Origin: Eurosta solidaginis
Lineage: Eukaryota > Arthropoda > Insecta > Diptera > Tephritidae
DNA length: 64,000 bases
Assembly: GCF_040869045.1 (NCBI RefSeq)
Contig: NC_090320.1
Location: 118,801,112 to 118,865,111, forward strand
Direction: 5' to 3'
Below, piece after piece: positions 21,101-32,228 of the stretch (positions within the stretch are counted from its first letter, which is position 1; every line of letters starts with the position of its first letter). The position numbers and the translations under genes were made by a program. The notes beneath the pieces were generated by a model that was given only the letters and a program-made list of their open reading frames with translations, was not told the DNA's origin and did no database searches.

Positions 21101-21631
21101 AGCTGGGTACCCGGCCACAGGAACATTGACTGCAATGAAAAATCGGATGAAATAGCAAAGGCGGGAGCTTCGTTAGACATCACAGAAGCAGTCGCGGTGC
21201 ATCGACCACTCACATCAACTAAAAGAGACATTCTCACCTATCTTAGGAAAATAGTAATCCGTGATTGGTACTCTACGGACACCTGTAGAACTACCAAACT
21301 AATCTGGCCAGAGTACAACCAGAAAAGAACCGATGATATACTAAATAGGTCTAGGCAGGAAATACACAGAATCACGGTCACTATTACAGGGCACTGGCCG
21401 TTTGGCCCGCACGCGAGTAGAATGGGTATCTCCTACAATGAGAGGTGTAGGAGCTGTAGACAGGAGGGTGCCGAGGAATCGGTTACCCACTTCCTCTGCG
21501 AGTACCCAGCCCTCGCGAACTTTCGGTCCCGAACTCTAGGCAACTATGTGTTTCCCGACTTAAGGGCGGTGTCAAACTGCTGCATCAAGGACATCAGTAA
21601 ATTTATAGTTTTAACCAAGTGGTTTGAGTAA
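18164..21631 (+). pseudogene. LINE ORF2: endonuclease, reverse transcriptase, RNase H; broken
   Basis: ORF2 starts MQINLQHSK, the same opening as the other Loa-like LINE. The endonuclease runs from 18164 to about 18840 (IIGCDANARN, SLSDHRWIS), with a frameshift near 18350. Reverse transcriptase covers 19390-20270 (FKSPGLDGI, YRPISLTSF, GTPQGGVLSPLLW, YADD) and is broken by a TGA at 19492 and a frame change near 20270. RNase H follows at 20795-21180 (YTDGSK, SDSQVALKAL, WVPGHRNIDCNE). The C-terminal region has a CRSC...HFLCEYPAL cysteine/histidine pattern. There are three breaks, so it is inactive. Confidence 0.87.
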
Positions 21632-21938
21632 AGCAACACGCATGGTACATCAGCCAACACATAATTGGTTCCAGGAGAAAGTGCATCAAAATGGCGCCTA
21701 GAGCGCTACTTGGGACCGGCTCCATAGCCGGGCAGCACAGCAACCAACCAACCAGAAGATACATTTCAACCAATAACAAAATCATTGAATGAGATAGTTG
21801 GAAGTTTAAAACAGCAAACAGCACCATCATTTAAGAATCCCTTAATCAAGAAAGAGGACAATTTTACTGAAAATGATGATGATTCTTGATGACTTATGAA
21901 AATAATTTTGGAAATGATGATTATGATAAAGTAAGAAT

Positions 21939-22607
21939 ATGTCTGTATCTACACATAAATCACCTATAAACATATCAAATGGAAATAATTATAGAAATAG
22001 GCTTAGAACAGCTTTAGGAGATGATGAAGATGATAACATTTTAGACAATAAAAGGGGGAGATTTGAAAATAAAAAACCCCCTAATTTTAATAGAAATCGG
22101 AAAAACTTACACAAATTGCATTCATTAAACGACAATGTTGTTTATAATCTAATACAAAAAATATCAAAACCGAAAGTAAGACGAAAACGGAAGGATAAAG
22201 ATAAAATATCTTTTCTTAGTAAAAGTTTAAAAAATTCACAATTTGAAGTAGGAAAACGAAATAGTAAAACTCAATTAAATGATAATAGAAAGCGTATTAA
22301 GCTTACTAAAAGCAACAAACGCATGGCTAAGAATCAACTCAACACTAATAGAAAATATATTAAATTATCTAGCAATGATGAAATAACTGATTTAAATAAG
22401 TCCAAATCTCAACCATTTATCGAGAAACGAAATGGTAAAAGCCAACTAAGTGGTGATATAAAACGTATTTCACTCACTAAAAAAACAAACGTATGGCTCA
22501 ATATCAACTAAACCTTGATAGAAAACGGATTAAAATAACTAGGAATGATAACGATAACAAAATAAGTTATTCACAACCGCAGTTAAAAAAAAAATCTAGT
22601 AATGCTT
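21939..22607 (+). pseudogene. Basic repeat protein of Polinton-like element, frameshifted
   Basis: A 190-codon frame is strongly basic (Lys, Arg, Asn). Its C-terminal half repeats a unit of about 22-45 residues with the core xQLNxNRKxIKL, seen three times in frame. A fourth copy follows after a one-base shift near 22495, continuing to about 22607. Highly basic proteins of this sort suggest binding to DNA or RNA; a core/nucleoprotein role is only a guess. It lies 52 bp after the preceding ORF and 30 bp before the next, on the same strand, as in a compact viral-type gene cluster. Confidence 0.5.
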
Positions 22608-22639
22608 AAAAATTATAAAAATTTAGATACACTATATGG

Positions 22640-23191
22640 TTGTATGGAAGCAAAAGAATAGAATTTAATATCGACAACACTATGCATACTGGAGAGAAAA
22701 AGTGGAAAATTAATCCTGGTCTATTCGAGTTAGCATTTCATTCGAAACCTTTACATTATACTAAAAAGGATTTAGGAAATTATAAGGAAATTCTATTCAC
22801 AACTAATGCTTATAAACGTCACTATCAACCGAATGGTCAAATAAAAGGCACCAAATCCTTTAAATATCGCAACATTATACGAAAATTATTTAATACAAGA
22901 TATAATGTATTGACGACAGGAAGTGGTTTATTGCTTAAGACTTCAAACAAAAATAAATTTAAGTATATATTCTGGAATGATGTTAGTGGTCATAATAATC
23001 ATAAAAACGAAATAATTTCTATTGTTGAAGAATTAAGGGAAGCTATTATTATTAAACAAATCATAAAAATTAATGTTATAAATAAATTTGGTGAAAGCTC
23101 AAATAATCACAAACTAAATGAACAATGTTGTTTGCGCGGCAATTCCCCATGCCATGTATGTATCCATGAATTTACTTATAACTCATCTTGA
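22640..23191 (+). pseudogene. Polinton-associated protein (WKINPGLFEL family), probably truncated
   Basis: The frame encodes a domain with KKWKINPGLFELAF, NYKEILFTTNAYKRHYQPNG, QIKGTKSFKYRNIIRKLF and, further on, NEIISIVEELREAIIIK. I recognise this pattern from uncharacterised arthropod proteins (DUF8207-like) found with Polinton/Maverick-like elements. The function is unknown. The frame probably began upstream, since the first 20 residues look like a continuation. The last 30 residues (from about 23128) come from the adjoining K2P cassette, so the native C-terminus is lost. Confidence 0.5.
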
Positions 23192-24110
23192 ATCATTGAA
23201 TTATATTATATATACATATATATATTGAATTATACATTATATTGAATTATATCTTGTTATACTCCCCAAAATCAATGAATAGCACTTAGCTTTCAATTTC
23301 CCATTGGGAACACTAATGGACGTGTGGCAGCCTCCACCGCGCAAATCCACCAAATTTAATTCGCCGCAATTACAGGGTAGCGATCCGGTATGATCGCCAT
23401 CTGTCAGAAAACCGCCACCGTTTGTATCATTGCTAAATTGTCATTATTATTGTTGTCTTATTTCTGCTCAATAGTTATATTTTCGAGAATTTTGCTCCGC
23501 ATAAAGGAAAAAATATTATAAAGTACACAGTTTTCTCTTTAAGTTATCATAATTAACGTAACATTTGTGATTTGGTCAATTTGGTGGTTGATGAAAATCT
23601 TCTGTACAAAATACATATTCTACGCGAATAAAAGTGAAATCAAAATTACATGTAAATGAAGACAATACTTTGTTATTTCTTCTTGAGGCATTTTCATCGG
23701 AGTTTTCATTGTGAGTATCTCATTCCTTGCAATATCTACGGTGGTTTTCGCATACATCGAACCGACTTGGGGTGCTTTGGACACATTTTATTATTGCTTC
23801 AGTGCACTGACTACGATTGGTATGGGTGATTATATTCCCGGCAAGGGTGTTATTGTTGACAATCGCTCAATATATATAAGATACATAAGCCGTTATTTGA
23901 TTGGTGGTGAAAACATTTGGAGGAAGCTTTTGCACAATATCCGAACCACTACATTTGCGTTGCGCACGATCGAGGTTTCAGTAAGAGATGCATCCAGCAC
24001 AGTGCCAGCGAAGTGTCCACATAGCAGCATCCCCACCATCAACACATCATCACCAACCATCTCCACAAAGCGGCAACTATCCAAAAATTCAAGGTAACTC
24101 GTACTTAGCT
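23128..24110 (+). repeat. K2P-containing duplicated cassette, copy A
   Basis: This about 0.97-kb segment recurs in direct orientation at 37539-38544. The match begins at the shared 13-mer TGTTTGCGCGGCA (23128 and 37539), differs by small indels, and ends after GGTAACTCGTACTTA. The first 550 bp are non-coding, including an AT-dinucleotide stretch near 23200. The rest carries a potassium-channel pore exon. Confidence 0.85.
23690..24097 (+). pseudogene. K2P (two-pore) potassium channel, second pore segment, copy A
   Basis: From about 23690 the frame reads a hydrophobic helix (GVFIVSISFLAISTVVFAYI), then EPTWGALDTFYYCFSALT and the selectivity filter TIGMGDYIPG. This is the M3-P2 part of a two-pore-domain K+ channel of the TWIK type. 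After the filter the frame stays open but loses similarity to an M4 helix within about 30 residues (IYIRYISRYLIGGENIW). It ends in low-complexity Ser/Thr/Pro-rich sequence. No first pore and no other exon are present. A GGTAACT at 24094 could be an old 5' splice site. It is most likely a captured exon-scale fragment, not a working gene. Confidence 0.7.
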
Positions 24111-24872
24111 AATGGTCCTTCTTCGCCATTGAAGAAACCAGCCCCTATAAAAATCATATACATATATTAAGTATATTCCCCCGACTAAATTTTTGGTGGC
24201 TCCCGCCAAATACAAATTTTTCCCGCCAAAAATACATTTTCCCGCCAGAAAAATATATGTATATTCCCACCACCATACACACACGTACATAAAAGCGGTG
24301 CATTCCCAGTTAGAACGCTACTTTTTATATAATTCATTAACAATCCGCAGTGCTACAAAAACTATGCGTGAGAAATTCAAAATGTTTACATCAGTTTTTT
24401 AAGGCAGAGTGACAAATTCTCAAGTATATTTTTCTATATATGTGAGCAGTCTTCTCTTTTATGTTCACTAAATTCTGCATTAAGCTTTCATATATATTTC
24501 TCTCTTCAATATGCTATTCATATGCCATATATAACATGATTTATACAGCAACGAATGTCATAAAGCTTCGCGTTAGCGTTATGGCATAAATAACATATTA
24601 TCTAGCTGTTGTACTTACCTGATATTCCTAATGCATTTATAACGAAAAAAATAACACTTCAATTTTTTTATAAAATTTTTATTAAAATGAATTATAAAAT
24701 TAACAAAATTTAATATTATGGTAAAATTAATTAAGTTTAATATTTAAAAGATAATAAATAAATTATTAAAGTATATAAATAATCTATTAATTATGAAGAA
24801 ATTAATTATTTAGTTAGTAAACAGTTATCACTAATAAAATGGGTTATAAATTAATTCATTCAATAAACAAAG
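24111..24872. other. AT-rich DNA with CCCGCCAAA clusters, no gene
   Basis: At 24195-24250 there are four short CCCGCCA(A/G)A direct repeats spaced 14-25 bp apart. The rest is A/T-rich, with no open frame that looks coding. It ends at the left TSD (GTATT, 24873-24877) of the BEL element. Confidence 0.5.
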
Positions 24873-24877
24873 GTATT

Positions 24878-25284
24878 TGTTGGCCTCGCAGGAAAGAAAG
24901 AAAACACAAATAATTTCAATATTAGTACTTTATAATAATTGATTTATTATTTGTTAAGTGGATACAATATTTTACCTTTGGTATGTGGCGTGACAGCAGC
25001 AGTTGACCTTCTTCCTTCGTGGTTGAAATTGAACAGAAAAATGGAAAGTGATCTCCGTGTTGTCAAACCGGAGATCTTGCGGGGATTTTCCAATGGATAT
25101 TTGTTATCCGATGGAAAACTCAGTTACCCGTGTTATTGTTGCATATATGTGAACATACATGAATGTATATGCATGTGGGTGTGCAGTACATGAAAGTATG
25201 TATGAATGCATTTGCACTAAATAAATTATGTATTACGAGTGGCCGTGTTTGCAGTATAAAAATATTTAGGTCCTGACCTAAACA
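24878..25284 (-). repeat. 3' LTR of BEL/Pao element
   Basis: The LTR begins TGTTGGCC and ends CCTAAACA on the plus strand, so it is TGTTTAGG...GGCCAACA on the coding strand. Compared with the other LTR it lacks about 35 bp near its left end and has several substitutions. Confidence 0.88.
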
Positions 25285-25300
25285 TGCCGGCCCCCTTGCG
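25285..25300 (-). promoter_or_regulatory. Polypurine tract of BEL/Pao element
   Basis: On the minus strand the sequence CGCAAGGGGGCCGGCA abuts the 3' LTR. The G-rich core is the expected RNase H-resistant primer for plus-strand synthesis. Confidence 0.65.
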
Positions 25301-27312
25301 GTAAGCAACATCTTAAAATGAAGGAAAGTCATGCTGAAGCGGTCACGCGCACGTATTACTTAAAACTAGATACAATATGTTTGTATTATTGAATGAAAAT
25401 TTGTTGGCTGATCACGTCCGGACTTGTTTGCATATAGTAGCCGCTGTAGGAAAAATAAGCAACATATTAAAGCTGAAAACAAGAACGGGTTATAATTCAA
25501 CGCACATTATACAGTATATATACATATTTGGACTGTATTTATTTCTTTTGTGTTCCGAGATTTTTCGTAGTCTGGACGTCTCCGTTCCAGATTTCGACGA
25601 ATGTAAATTAATTTTCCATCTGGACAAAGAGCCCAAGTCTCTGTTCCAGATTTTAACTTTATGAGGTTAAATGTTATATCCAGACGAAGAGGACGCATCT
25701 CCGTGCCAGATTGGATTTATTTTGTTAGATTATATGACAATTAATTTTCCATCTGGACAAAGAGGCCAAGTCTCTGTTCCAGATTTTAACTTTATGAGGT
25801 AAATGTTATATCCAATCGAAAAGGACGTGTCTCCGTGCCAGATTGGATTTATTTTGTTATATTATATTTGAATTTTAATTTTTTGTTTTATTTAAAAAAA
25901 ATGAATTTTCGTTAGGTGGCGAACGTTGAATGGCATACATATGTATATGAAATTCTTTATATTCGTATTGACCCTCTGACAGGCGCTTATATCAGATTGA
26001 CCATGTGCATGGACCTGCTTATGGGTTGTCCAAAGTTCGGGCAGTGATGCAAGAATGACCGCGTGAGCGCACAACTGTTTGTCAATGGGTTATGGATCCT
26101 TTTCTGAATACTCCCTCAGTACATCCTATCTCTTCTTTGTATTAAATTTCTTGTTTCTGCATTGGATACGTAGAAAATGAATAAATTACACTTGCGAGTG
26201 ATTAGTTCATAATTTCTACGGAATACAATAAATAAAAATTTGTATATTCGAATCTGATCGAAAATTTATAAATTGGTTTTTATTTTTGTGATTTAATTTG
26301 TCACAAAGTTTCCTGCCACCCAAGAAAGTTTCGCATTTTCCAACTAAATTTGTGGATTTCGGTAAAAATATTGTAGTTGAAAAAATTTTTGTTGCGAAAA
26401 AATTAAAACCTTTCGAGTTTTGAACGAGTTCGTACTTATTTTGCAATATTTTTCAATAAAGTATTCGTGAAATCAGTAATTACATACATTGAAAAAAATT
26501 GGAACGGATCATGTTCCACTAAAACACCCATATTGGTGTAAAAAAAAAAATGTTCGCTATGGCAATACCATACCGCGTAGATGAAATGTCATGTAAATGA
26601 CAAAAGCGAAATGTAATTACATAGTAAACATGCCGGTAAGTAAACATAGAGAAATTTTGTAATTTCCATTAATTGTATGATTTAACTAAGATGTATTTAC
26701 TTTTCTTTTCAGAGTATGCCAATTAAATGATGTCCCTGTGTGTACATATGTATGTATATACACACGAAGGGATTTATGTTGCAGTATTACCGGTTGCTGC
26801 ACAGGCAGCAACAAAGAGTAGGGAAGAAAAAACCTTAAGGACTAATTAATGGAGTGCGTCCATCAGGTTTGGATATTTTAATGGATTAGGAAATCCGGAA
26901 TTAAATGCTTTGTGCACAGCTGTGTTATTTTGCGTGAAAAATAAGCACGTTATTTCTATTGTTTTTGGTTCATTTGCTGTGTCACACAATACCCTACAAA
27001 AAATGTTGTAAGTTATTATGAGCAATAAGAAACAGCAATTAAACTCTAAAAATGTTATTTTCGATTCTGGTTTAAAATAAATATGTAAATTTGTTTGCAA
27101 TTTCAATGCTACGCATTATTAATACTCTGATCGAGGGGTGGGTTTATAGCCGATTGCATGCGAGGTTTATACCTACTTGCGAATTTGGTTTCTAATGAAA
27201 AATAATGGAATTTAGTAAGACAAAAAAATGCTCATGTATTGTAGTTGTCTACGACAACTTGACGTGAAATTTTGTCAAGTTGTTGTAGTTGTACCTTGTA
27301 ATTGAAACATTA
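25301..27312. other. Non-coding 3' region of BEL element with a 133-bp tandem repeat
   Basis: About 2 kb separates the integrase end from the 3' LTR, with no coding frame. At 25608-25740 and 25741-25872 lies a 133-bp direct repeat (start TTAATTTTCCATCTGG), and part of a third unit precedes it. A short hairpin, TACGACAACTTGAC with GTCAAGTTGTTGTA, is at 27250-27287. Confidence 0.65.
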
Positions 27313-27530
27313 TTAAACCCTTTTTTTATTTAGGTACATTTTGATGAAAAAAATAAAGATGGTAGATTTTTGAAATAAAAGTGGCGAATTAAATTTATTT
27401 TCCTGCAGCTTATTGACGTAAACGTGGTAAACTGTTTGCAGATGGGTCATCGGTGGATACCTCTCCACTTGTTTCATTGGCTGCTGGAAGTAGAACCAGT
27501 TTGGCCAATGGCCTTGTAATTTGACCTTTT

Positions 27531-28862
27531 TCAGTCGTGATGTCGACAACAGTGGAGTTTGACCACTCTTCCAAGTCTCCACTCGTTCGGAGCTACATTG
27601 TCGTCTTTCACGACGACAAAATCCCCTATTTTGATGTTTGCTTTCGGGTGTTTCCATTTAACCCGCTTTTGCATTTCTAAGAGATATTCTCCTTTCCATC
27701 TTTTGCAAAAGGTTTGATGCAAAGCTTTTAATTTATGCCGCCTATTGACTATAGAGGCAGGATTCTCATTGGAATCTATTTCTGGAGGAGCGAGAAGATG
27801 TCCGCCTACCAGGAAATGACCAGGGGTTAAGGGTTCTAAGTCGGTGGATTCGTTCGACGCTGGACCTAATGGTCGCGAGTTGAGGCAAGCCTCTGTTCGA
27901 CAAAGTAGGGTTGTGAATTCCTCGAAGGTATATTTATCCCTACCTGCCACTTTTCGAAAGTGGCTTTTGAAACTTTTTACTCCTGCTTCCCACAGAACTC
28001 CCATATGAGGAGAGGCAGTGGGGATGAAATGCCATTGCAGAAGTTGATGAGCATATTTAGACAATGCGTTTTCACGCGAATCAGCTATAAATGCCCTAAA
28101 CTCAGATCTATGTGATCGTGAGGCTCCGACAAAGTTAGTCCCATTGTCGGAATAGATATTTTTCGGACATCCTCGCCTGGCGATAAATCTGGAAAATGCC
28201 GCGAGAAAGGATTGGGTGCTAAGGCTTTCGTAGTGAAGCAGACAAACAGAAATTCGACACCCTCTACCTCTATAACTTTTTATGTCGAATGGTCCTGCAA
28301 AATCTACCCCTGAATTAGTAAATGGTCGGGAAAATGTGGTACGTTCCTTGGGAAGGTTACCCATAAGTTGGGTTTGTACACGTTTTTTATAGATTGTGCA
28401 GACCTTACAATTATGAATAATGGATTTTATCATATTTTTAACCCTAGGAATCCAGTATTGGGTCCTAATAAGCCTAAACATTAGTTGATTTTCTCCATGT
28501 AAAGAGATTTCATGGATAAACTGAACTAAAAGGCGAGAAAATTTGCATGTGTCAGGTAGGATTATTGGATGGCGTTCATTGTATGGTAGGTCTAGAGCCG
28601 CGCGGATGCGACCACCAGTCCTTATAATGCCATACTTGTCTAAGAAAGGGTCAAGAGGAAGCACTTCGCTTTTACAATCTACTAGCCTGCCTGACCTCAG
28701 ATTTTTGTATTCTGTGGGATAAAACTGTTGTTGCGACATCTTAACTAAGCGTTGTGTAGCGATTTCGATTTCATCTGATGAAACCAGATACGACGTTTTA
28801 TTAAAATAATCTTTTGTCTTTGGATGAGTTCTTTCGAGAAATCTCAAGACATAAGATATCAC
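27531..28862 (-). pseudogene. BEL/Pao integrase and C-terminal domain
   Basis: The 443-codon frame contains, in order, the end of the RNase H region, an HHCC zinc-binding module (FIHEISLHGENQLMFRL, IIHNCKVCTIYKK) and the integrase core (NSGVDFAGPFDIKSYRG with the first Asp, YSDNGTNFVGA with the second, HMGVLWEAGVKSFK with the Glu). A C-terminal DUF5641-type domain (KRWKGEYLLEMQKRVKW, GDFVVVKDDNVAPNEW) follows. The D, D and E catalytic residues are present, but about 20 residues after the first Asp look deleted or shifted. The ORF ends in HHD* after a frame change near 27540. Integrase joins element DNA to the genome. Confidence 0.87.
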
Positions 28863-29640
28863 TTAAGGCTCTGGGTAAGTTCGAAAATCTATCCAGAATA
28901 TCAAACTCCGTTTTGGTTGTTACGGCATGTGCTTGCACTCGTTTTTCCTCGATGGTTGTGTTGTAAGTTATATCTTGTATAGGCCATTTTGAGATGTCTT
29001 CTTGTAACCAAGAAGGTCCCTGCCACCACAAGGAATTGCTGACCAGTTCATGTGCTGGGAGTCCTCTGCTAGCTATATCGGCTAGATTTGATACCGAATC
29101 CACATGACGCCAATTATCCTTTCCGACCTTTTCGACGATTTTCGTGATACGGTGTGCTACGAAAGTTGACCACGAACAAGGGGGCTTTCGTATCCAAGCC
29201 AGTACAATCGTGGAATCGGTCCATAAATAGGTTTTTGGGTTCCCTAAATTGAGATTTGCTGCTAATGTTTCCTTCATTTCAGCGAGTAGCACTGCTATAA
29301 TTCCAATCGGGGAAGGGAAATAGTTTTTACAGGAGCTACTTTAGTTTTCGCCAATAGCAAATTGATTTTAACTTGGTCGTTTGATTCGACGCGGAGCTAT
29401 ATTGCCCCAGCATACGCTTTCTCCGATGCGTCGCAGAAACCGTGTATTTCCACATTGTTGGTTGGAGAAAAGTGTGTGTAGCGCGGTATCCGAATGTTAT
29501 CAATTTCGGGATAATTTTCCATAAATTTCCCAACATTCGGTAGTAGTTGGTGATACTTCTTCATCCCACTTTGTGCCTTCAAGCCAAATGTTTTGCATAA
29601 TGATTTTGGCTACGATGACTATTGGAGAAAGCCATCCTAA
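28801..29640 (-). pseudogene. BEL/Pao RNase H and peptidase-A17 region, frameshifted
   Basis: Three overlapping frames cover the region that follows reverse transcriptase in BEL/Pao elements. They are IDNIRIPRYTHFSPTNNVEIHGFCDASEKAYAGAI (about 29400-29510), then LLAEMKETLAANL and TDSTIVLAWIRKPPCSW with NLADIASRGL (28801-29292). HGFCDASEKAY and TDSTIVLAW are the usual BEL RNase H signatures with their acidic residues. Frameshifts near 29310 and 28835 separate it from its neighbours. Confidence 0.8.
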
Positions 29641-29850
29641 CGGGTCGAAAAGTTTTGCAATTGCTGATAAATTCGTTCTTTTGGTCAAAATCTTATAATT
29701 TTCCATGGGCTTTGCGATGAAGTTAAATGCATCCTTATGTGCATTCCACCTAATTCCTCGTATTCGGTCACAACACGATTGTACTCCGTTTGTATAGTAG
29801 GATTTTTCGCGAGGCGTGTCTCGTTCCGGAAGAACTGAGAGCATGCTCTT
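29640..29850 (-). pseudogene. BEL/Pao reverse transcriptase remnant
   Basis: The frame reads IRGIRWNAHKDAF and then LSAIAKLFDPLGWLSPIVIVAK, the connection region just after the palm. The preceding ORF ends at TEYEELGGMH, which is the N-terminal edge of the reverse transcriptase. The palm itself, including the catalytic YxDD box, is missing at the joint near 29760. This is an internal deletion that removes enzyme activity. Confidence 0.78.
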
Positions 29851-30550
29851 TTAAGAGAAGGCCCTAGGGATATATTGGAAGGAAATTCTCGTTTAAAAGG
29901 TAATGAGACTGTGTATTTCCCGATATTATCCCTAGTGGTGGTACTTCTGTATAATTCCTCGCAGTATTGTTCGTTCGCATTAAAGCGTTTGTTTTTAGGG
30001 ATTTCTTCGAGTTCCCAAAAGGCGGATAATTGCTTATCCAATGATACGTCACTGTAATAGGAGACAATTTCTTTTGGTTGCTCTTGAACATCTGTACGGC
30101 CTGTAAGTATCCAGCCGAAAACAGTTTCTTGTGCTAAGAGCGTACCTAGGACATTCTTCCGCAATTCGTTCAAGATGATTTGAGGGTAAATGTCCCCTCC
30201 AAGAACTAGATCCACTGGTTCGTTGACAAAGAATCTTTTATCTGCCAACTCGAGATCAGGGAATGATTTTCTGGTCATCGCACTGATCTGGCATGTTGGA
30301 AGATCCCCTGTATGCTTTGGCAGGACAAGAACTTTTGTGTTCAAAGAAAATAATGGGTCAATTAGTGACCGCAACTTTATTGAACAACCCTCTTTGACCT
30401 GTGCAGAGAATGAGTTAGTTATACCGGAAACTTGAGCGCGAATTTTCTTGGATGGCAGATTAATTCGACGTTTGAGACGTTCGGTAATAAATGAACATTC
30501 AGAACCAGAATCAATTAGGGCTCTGGCTGAAAAATTGGTATTGTTATATT
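29760..30550 (-). pseudogene. BEL/Pao retropepsin (DUF1758) and N-terminal RT
   Basis: The minus-strand frame from about 30550 reads ARALIDSGSECSFI, with the aspartic-protease DSG motif, then a DUF1758-type domain (VLVLPKHTGDLPT, VDLVLGGDIYPQI, ETVFGWILTGR). It continues through the linker into the reverse transcriptase entry region (VSLPFKREFP, TEYNRVVTEYEELGGMH). The protease active-site Asp is kept. The frame is open through this region and is cut by the palm deletion near 29760. Confidence 0.85.
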
Positions 30551-31883
30551 GTATGTTGACACGAGCGGTGCTAACAGTACACCAGCGGTATTATGCGCAT
30601 GGCAAGATTGCACATTGGAGGTTTGCTTGTCATTGGACTTTGAATTTTGCCTCTCTCTTGCTTGTCGCGATGTTGAAGGGGTATCATCTTCCTTACTTGC
30701 ATGAACTGCTGCTTTTTGCTGAATTTTTTGTATATGTAGGAGCGTGTTGTGTCGAGAATGGTATGTACTACAGTTATAAGAACTAGTACATTTCGACACA
30801 GTAGGTCCAGAAGACAGACAACTCAGGCAGCTATTATTGGTTTTAATGAATTCAATTCTACGAGCAGGTGTAAGTTTGAGGAATTTAGCGCAGGTTCGTA
30901 GTTTGTGGTCATTCGTGTGACACATTTTGCAATTAAAATTATTTATGCTTGTTTGGAAGCTGCCAACCTTTTTATTATGAGGTTCAGGGGTTTTGGTATT
31001 TTGGGGCTTAAAACTTTTCGAATTTTTTATACCTCTGTGACCAGACACGTTTTCTAACGCAAGGAACCTATCGGATAGGAATTTATTCATGTCCTCCCAT
31101 TTTGCTATATCCGTTTTGTTCCCAAAGTGAAAGGCTTGTCTCGGGCAGTTTTTTGCGCACAGATACACAAAAAGTGCATCCCATAAATCTATCTTATGCC
31201 CTTTTAATGCATTCATGCAATTATTTAATTTTAATTGTAAATATTTAATAGATTTACCGCAATCCGTTTCCATAGGTTTTATTCCGAAGACAGTGTCGAG
31301 CTGAGCCTTAACTAAACTACGCTTGTTTTCAAACCTTTCAGTGAGGTTCTTCCACGCTATTTCAAACCCTTCATTTGTGACAGGTGCGTTGCTAACAATT
31401 TCGTTGGCCTCCCCCTTTGTCTGACTGAGGTAATATAGTTTCTCGATCGGGTAAATATCGTCGTTAGAAATGTAAATGGCCGTAAACATATCTCGGAATG
31501 TTGGCCAAGACAAATAGTCACCCTTGAAGACTTCGGCATCACATGGAGGGAGGCGAAGATGATGTTTGCGATCAGTCTGTTTTTGGGCAGGCTGGTCAAT
31601 TTTCTGTTTCTGCTTTATTAAGCGTCTCTGTCTGAGCCGACATAGCAGACATACATTTAAAATAACTAGCCATAGAAAGCTTATGCTTCTTTTTTATGGC
31701 TTTAATTTCATCTTTGGACAAACCCGCGGAGATTAACGCGTCATAACCGTTTTTGGTTTTTACCCACATATTTTTTAACTCTTCTTGTCGAAAGGAAAGA
31801 GTGTATTTATCGAGATCAGTCACGTTACCGATATCTGATTCGAATTCGACAATTGCCTCAGCAAAAAGTATGTATGCATCCAT
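30515..31883 (-). pseudogene. BEL/Pao gag
   Basis: From ATG 31883 an N-terminal domain runs to 31596. A one-base frameshift near 31615 is followed by the DUF1759 capsid-like domain (GDYLSWPTFRDMF, KLYYLSQTKGEANEIV, AWKNLTERFENKRSLV, about 31530-31050). Zinc knuckles follow (CKMCHTNDHKLRTC, CLSCLSSGPTVSKC, then a C/H-rich HSRHNTLLHI). Gag builds the particle and binds the RNA. Apart from the one shift the frame is open, ending about 40 bp into the protease region in a different frame. Confidence 0.85.
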
Positions 31884-31988
31884 TTTTACTTATGATATGT
31901 ATACAGATAGAAATCCGGAAGATTTAATGTATACTTTTGAGGTAAAAACCTTTTGTTGCCCTCTCTGCTCAGCTAGTGTTATGTAATT

Positions 31989-32228
31989 AAGTACCGCAAG
32001 TAAGGTAGAAACCCTCAGTTGCGTTTTGATCGGTGGTAGAAAGCCCACCGACTCGTATACCTAGCTAAGTGCTACCGCAAGTAAGGTAGAAACCCTCAGT
32101 TGCGTTTTGATCGGTGTTAGAAACCCACCGACTCGTATACCTAGCAAAGTGTTAACGCAATTAAGGTGAAAACCCTCAATTGCGTAATAATAGGTGTTAA
32201 AATTCCACCTACTCGTATAACTAGCTAA
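31989..32228. repeat. Three 80-bp tandem repeats in BEL leader
   Basis: Units start near 31989, 32070 and 32150, spaced 81 and 80 bp. Each contains ACC/AACGCAA(G/T)TAAGGT, ACCCTCA(G/A)TTGCG and CCACC(G/T)ACTCGTATA. The third unit is more diverged. They lie in the 5' leader between primer site and gag, where repeats can act in packaging or translation. Confidence 0.8.

Larger units (their letters stand above)
16805..21753 (+). mobile_element. Second Loa-like LINE, full length with 11-bp TSD
   Basis: This 4.95-kb non-LTR retrotransposon is flanked by AGAAGATACAT (16794-16804 and 21754-21764) and ends in a (CAAC)n tail. It has the same gene order as the LINE at 7189-13260 (DUF4780-type ORF1, APE endonuclease, reverse transcriptase, RNase H) but is clearly a different family. 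It interrupts a small Polinton-type ORF. Both ORFs are broken. Confidence 0.87.

Noticed and set aside
23195..23240. AT-dinucleotide palindrome as an origin or cruciform
   Set aside because: It is a simple TA microsatellite inside the duplicated K2P cassette and differs in length between copies.
27250..27287. Hairpin TACGACAACTTGAC / GTCAAGTTGTTGTA as a terminator or small RNA
   Set aside because: It has one mismatch, a 10-nt loop and no flanking signals; it may be chance in AT-rich non-coding BEL sequence.
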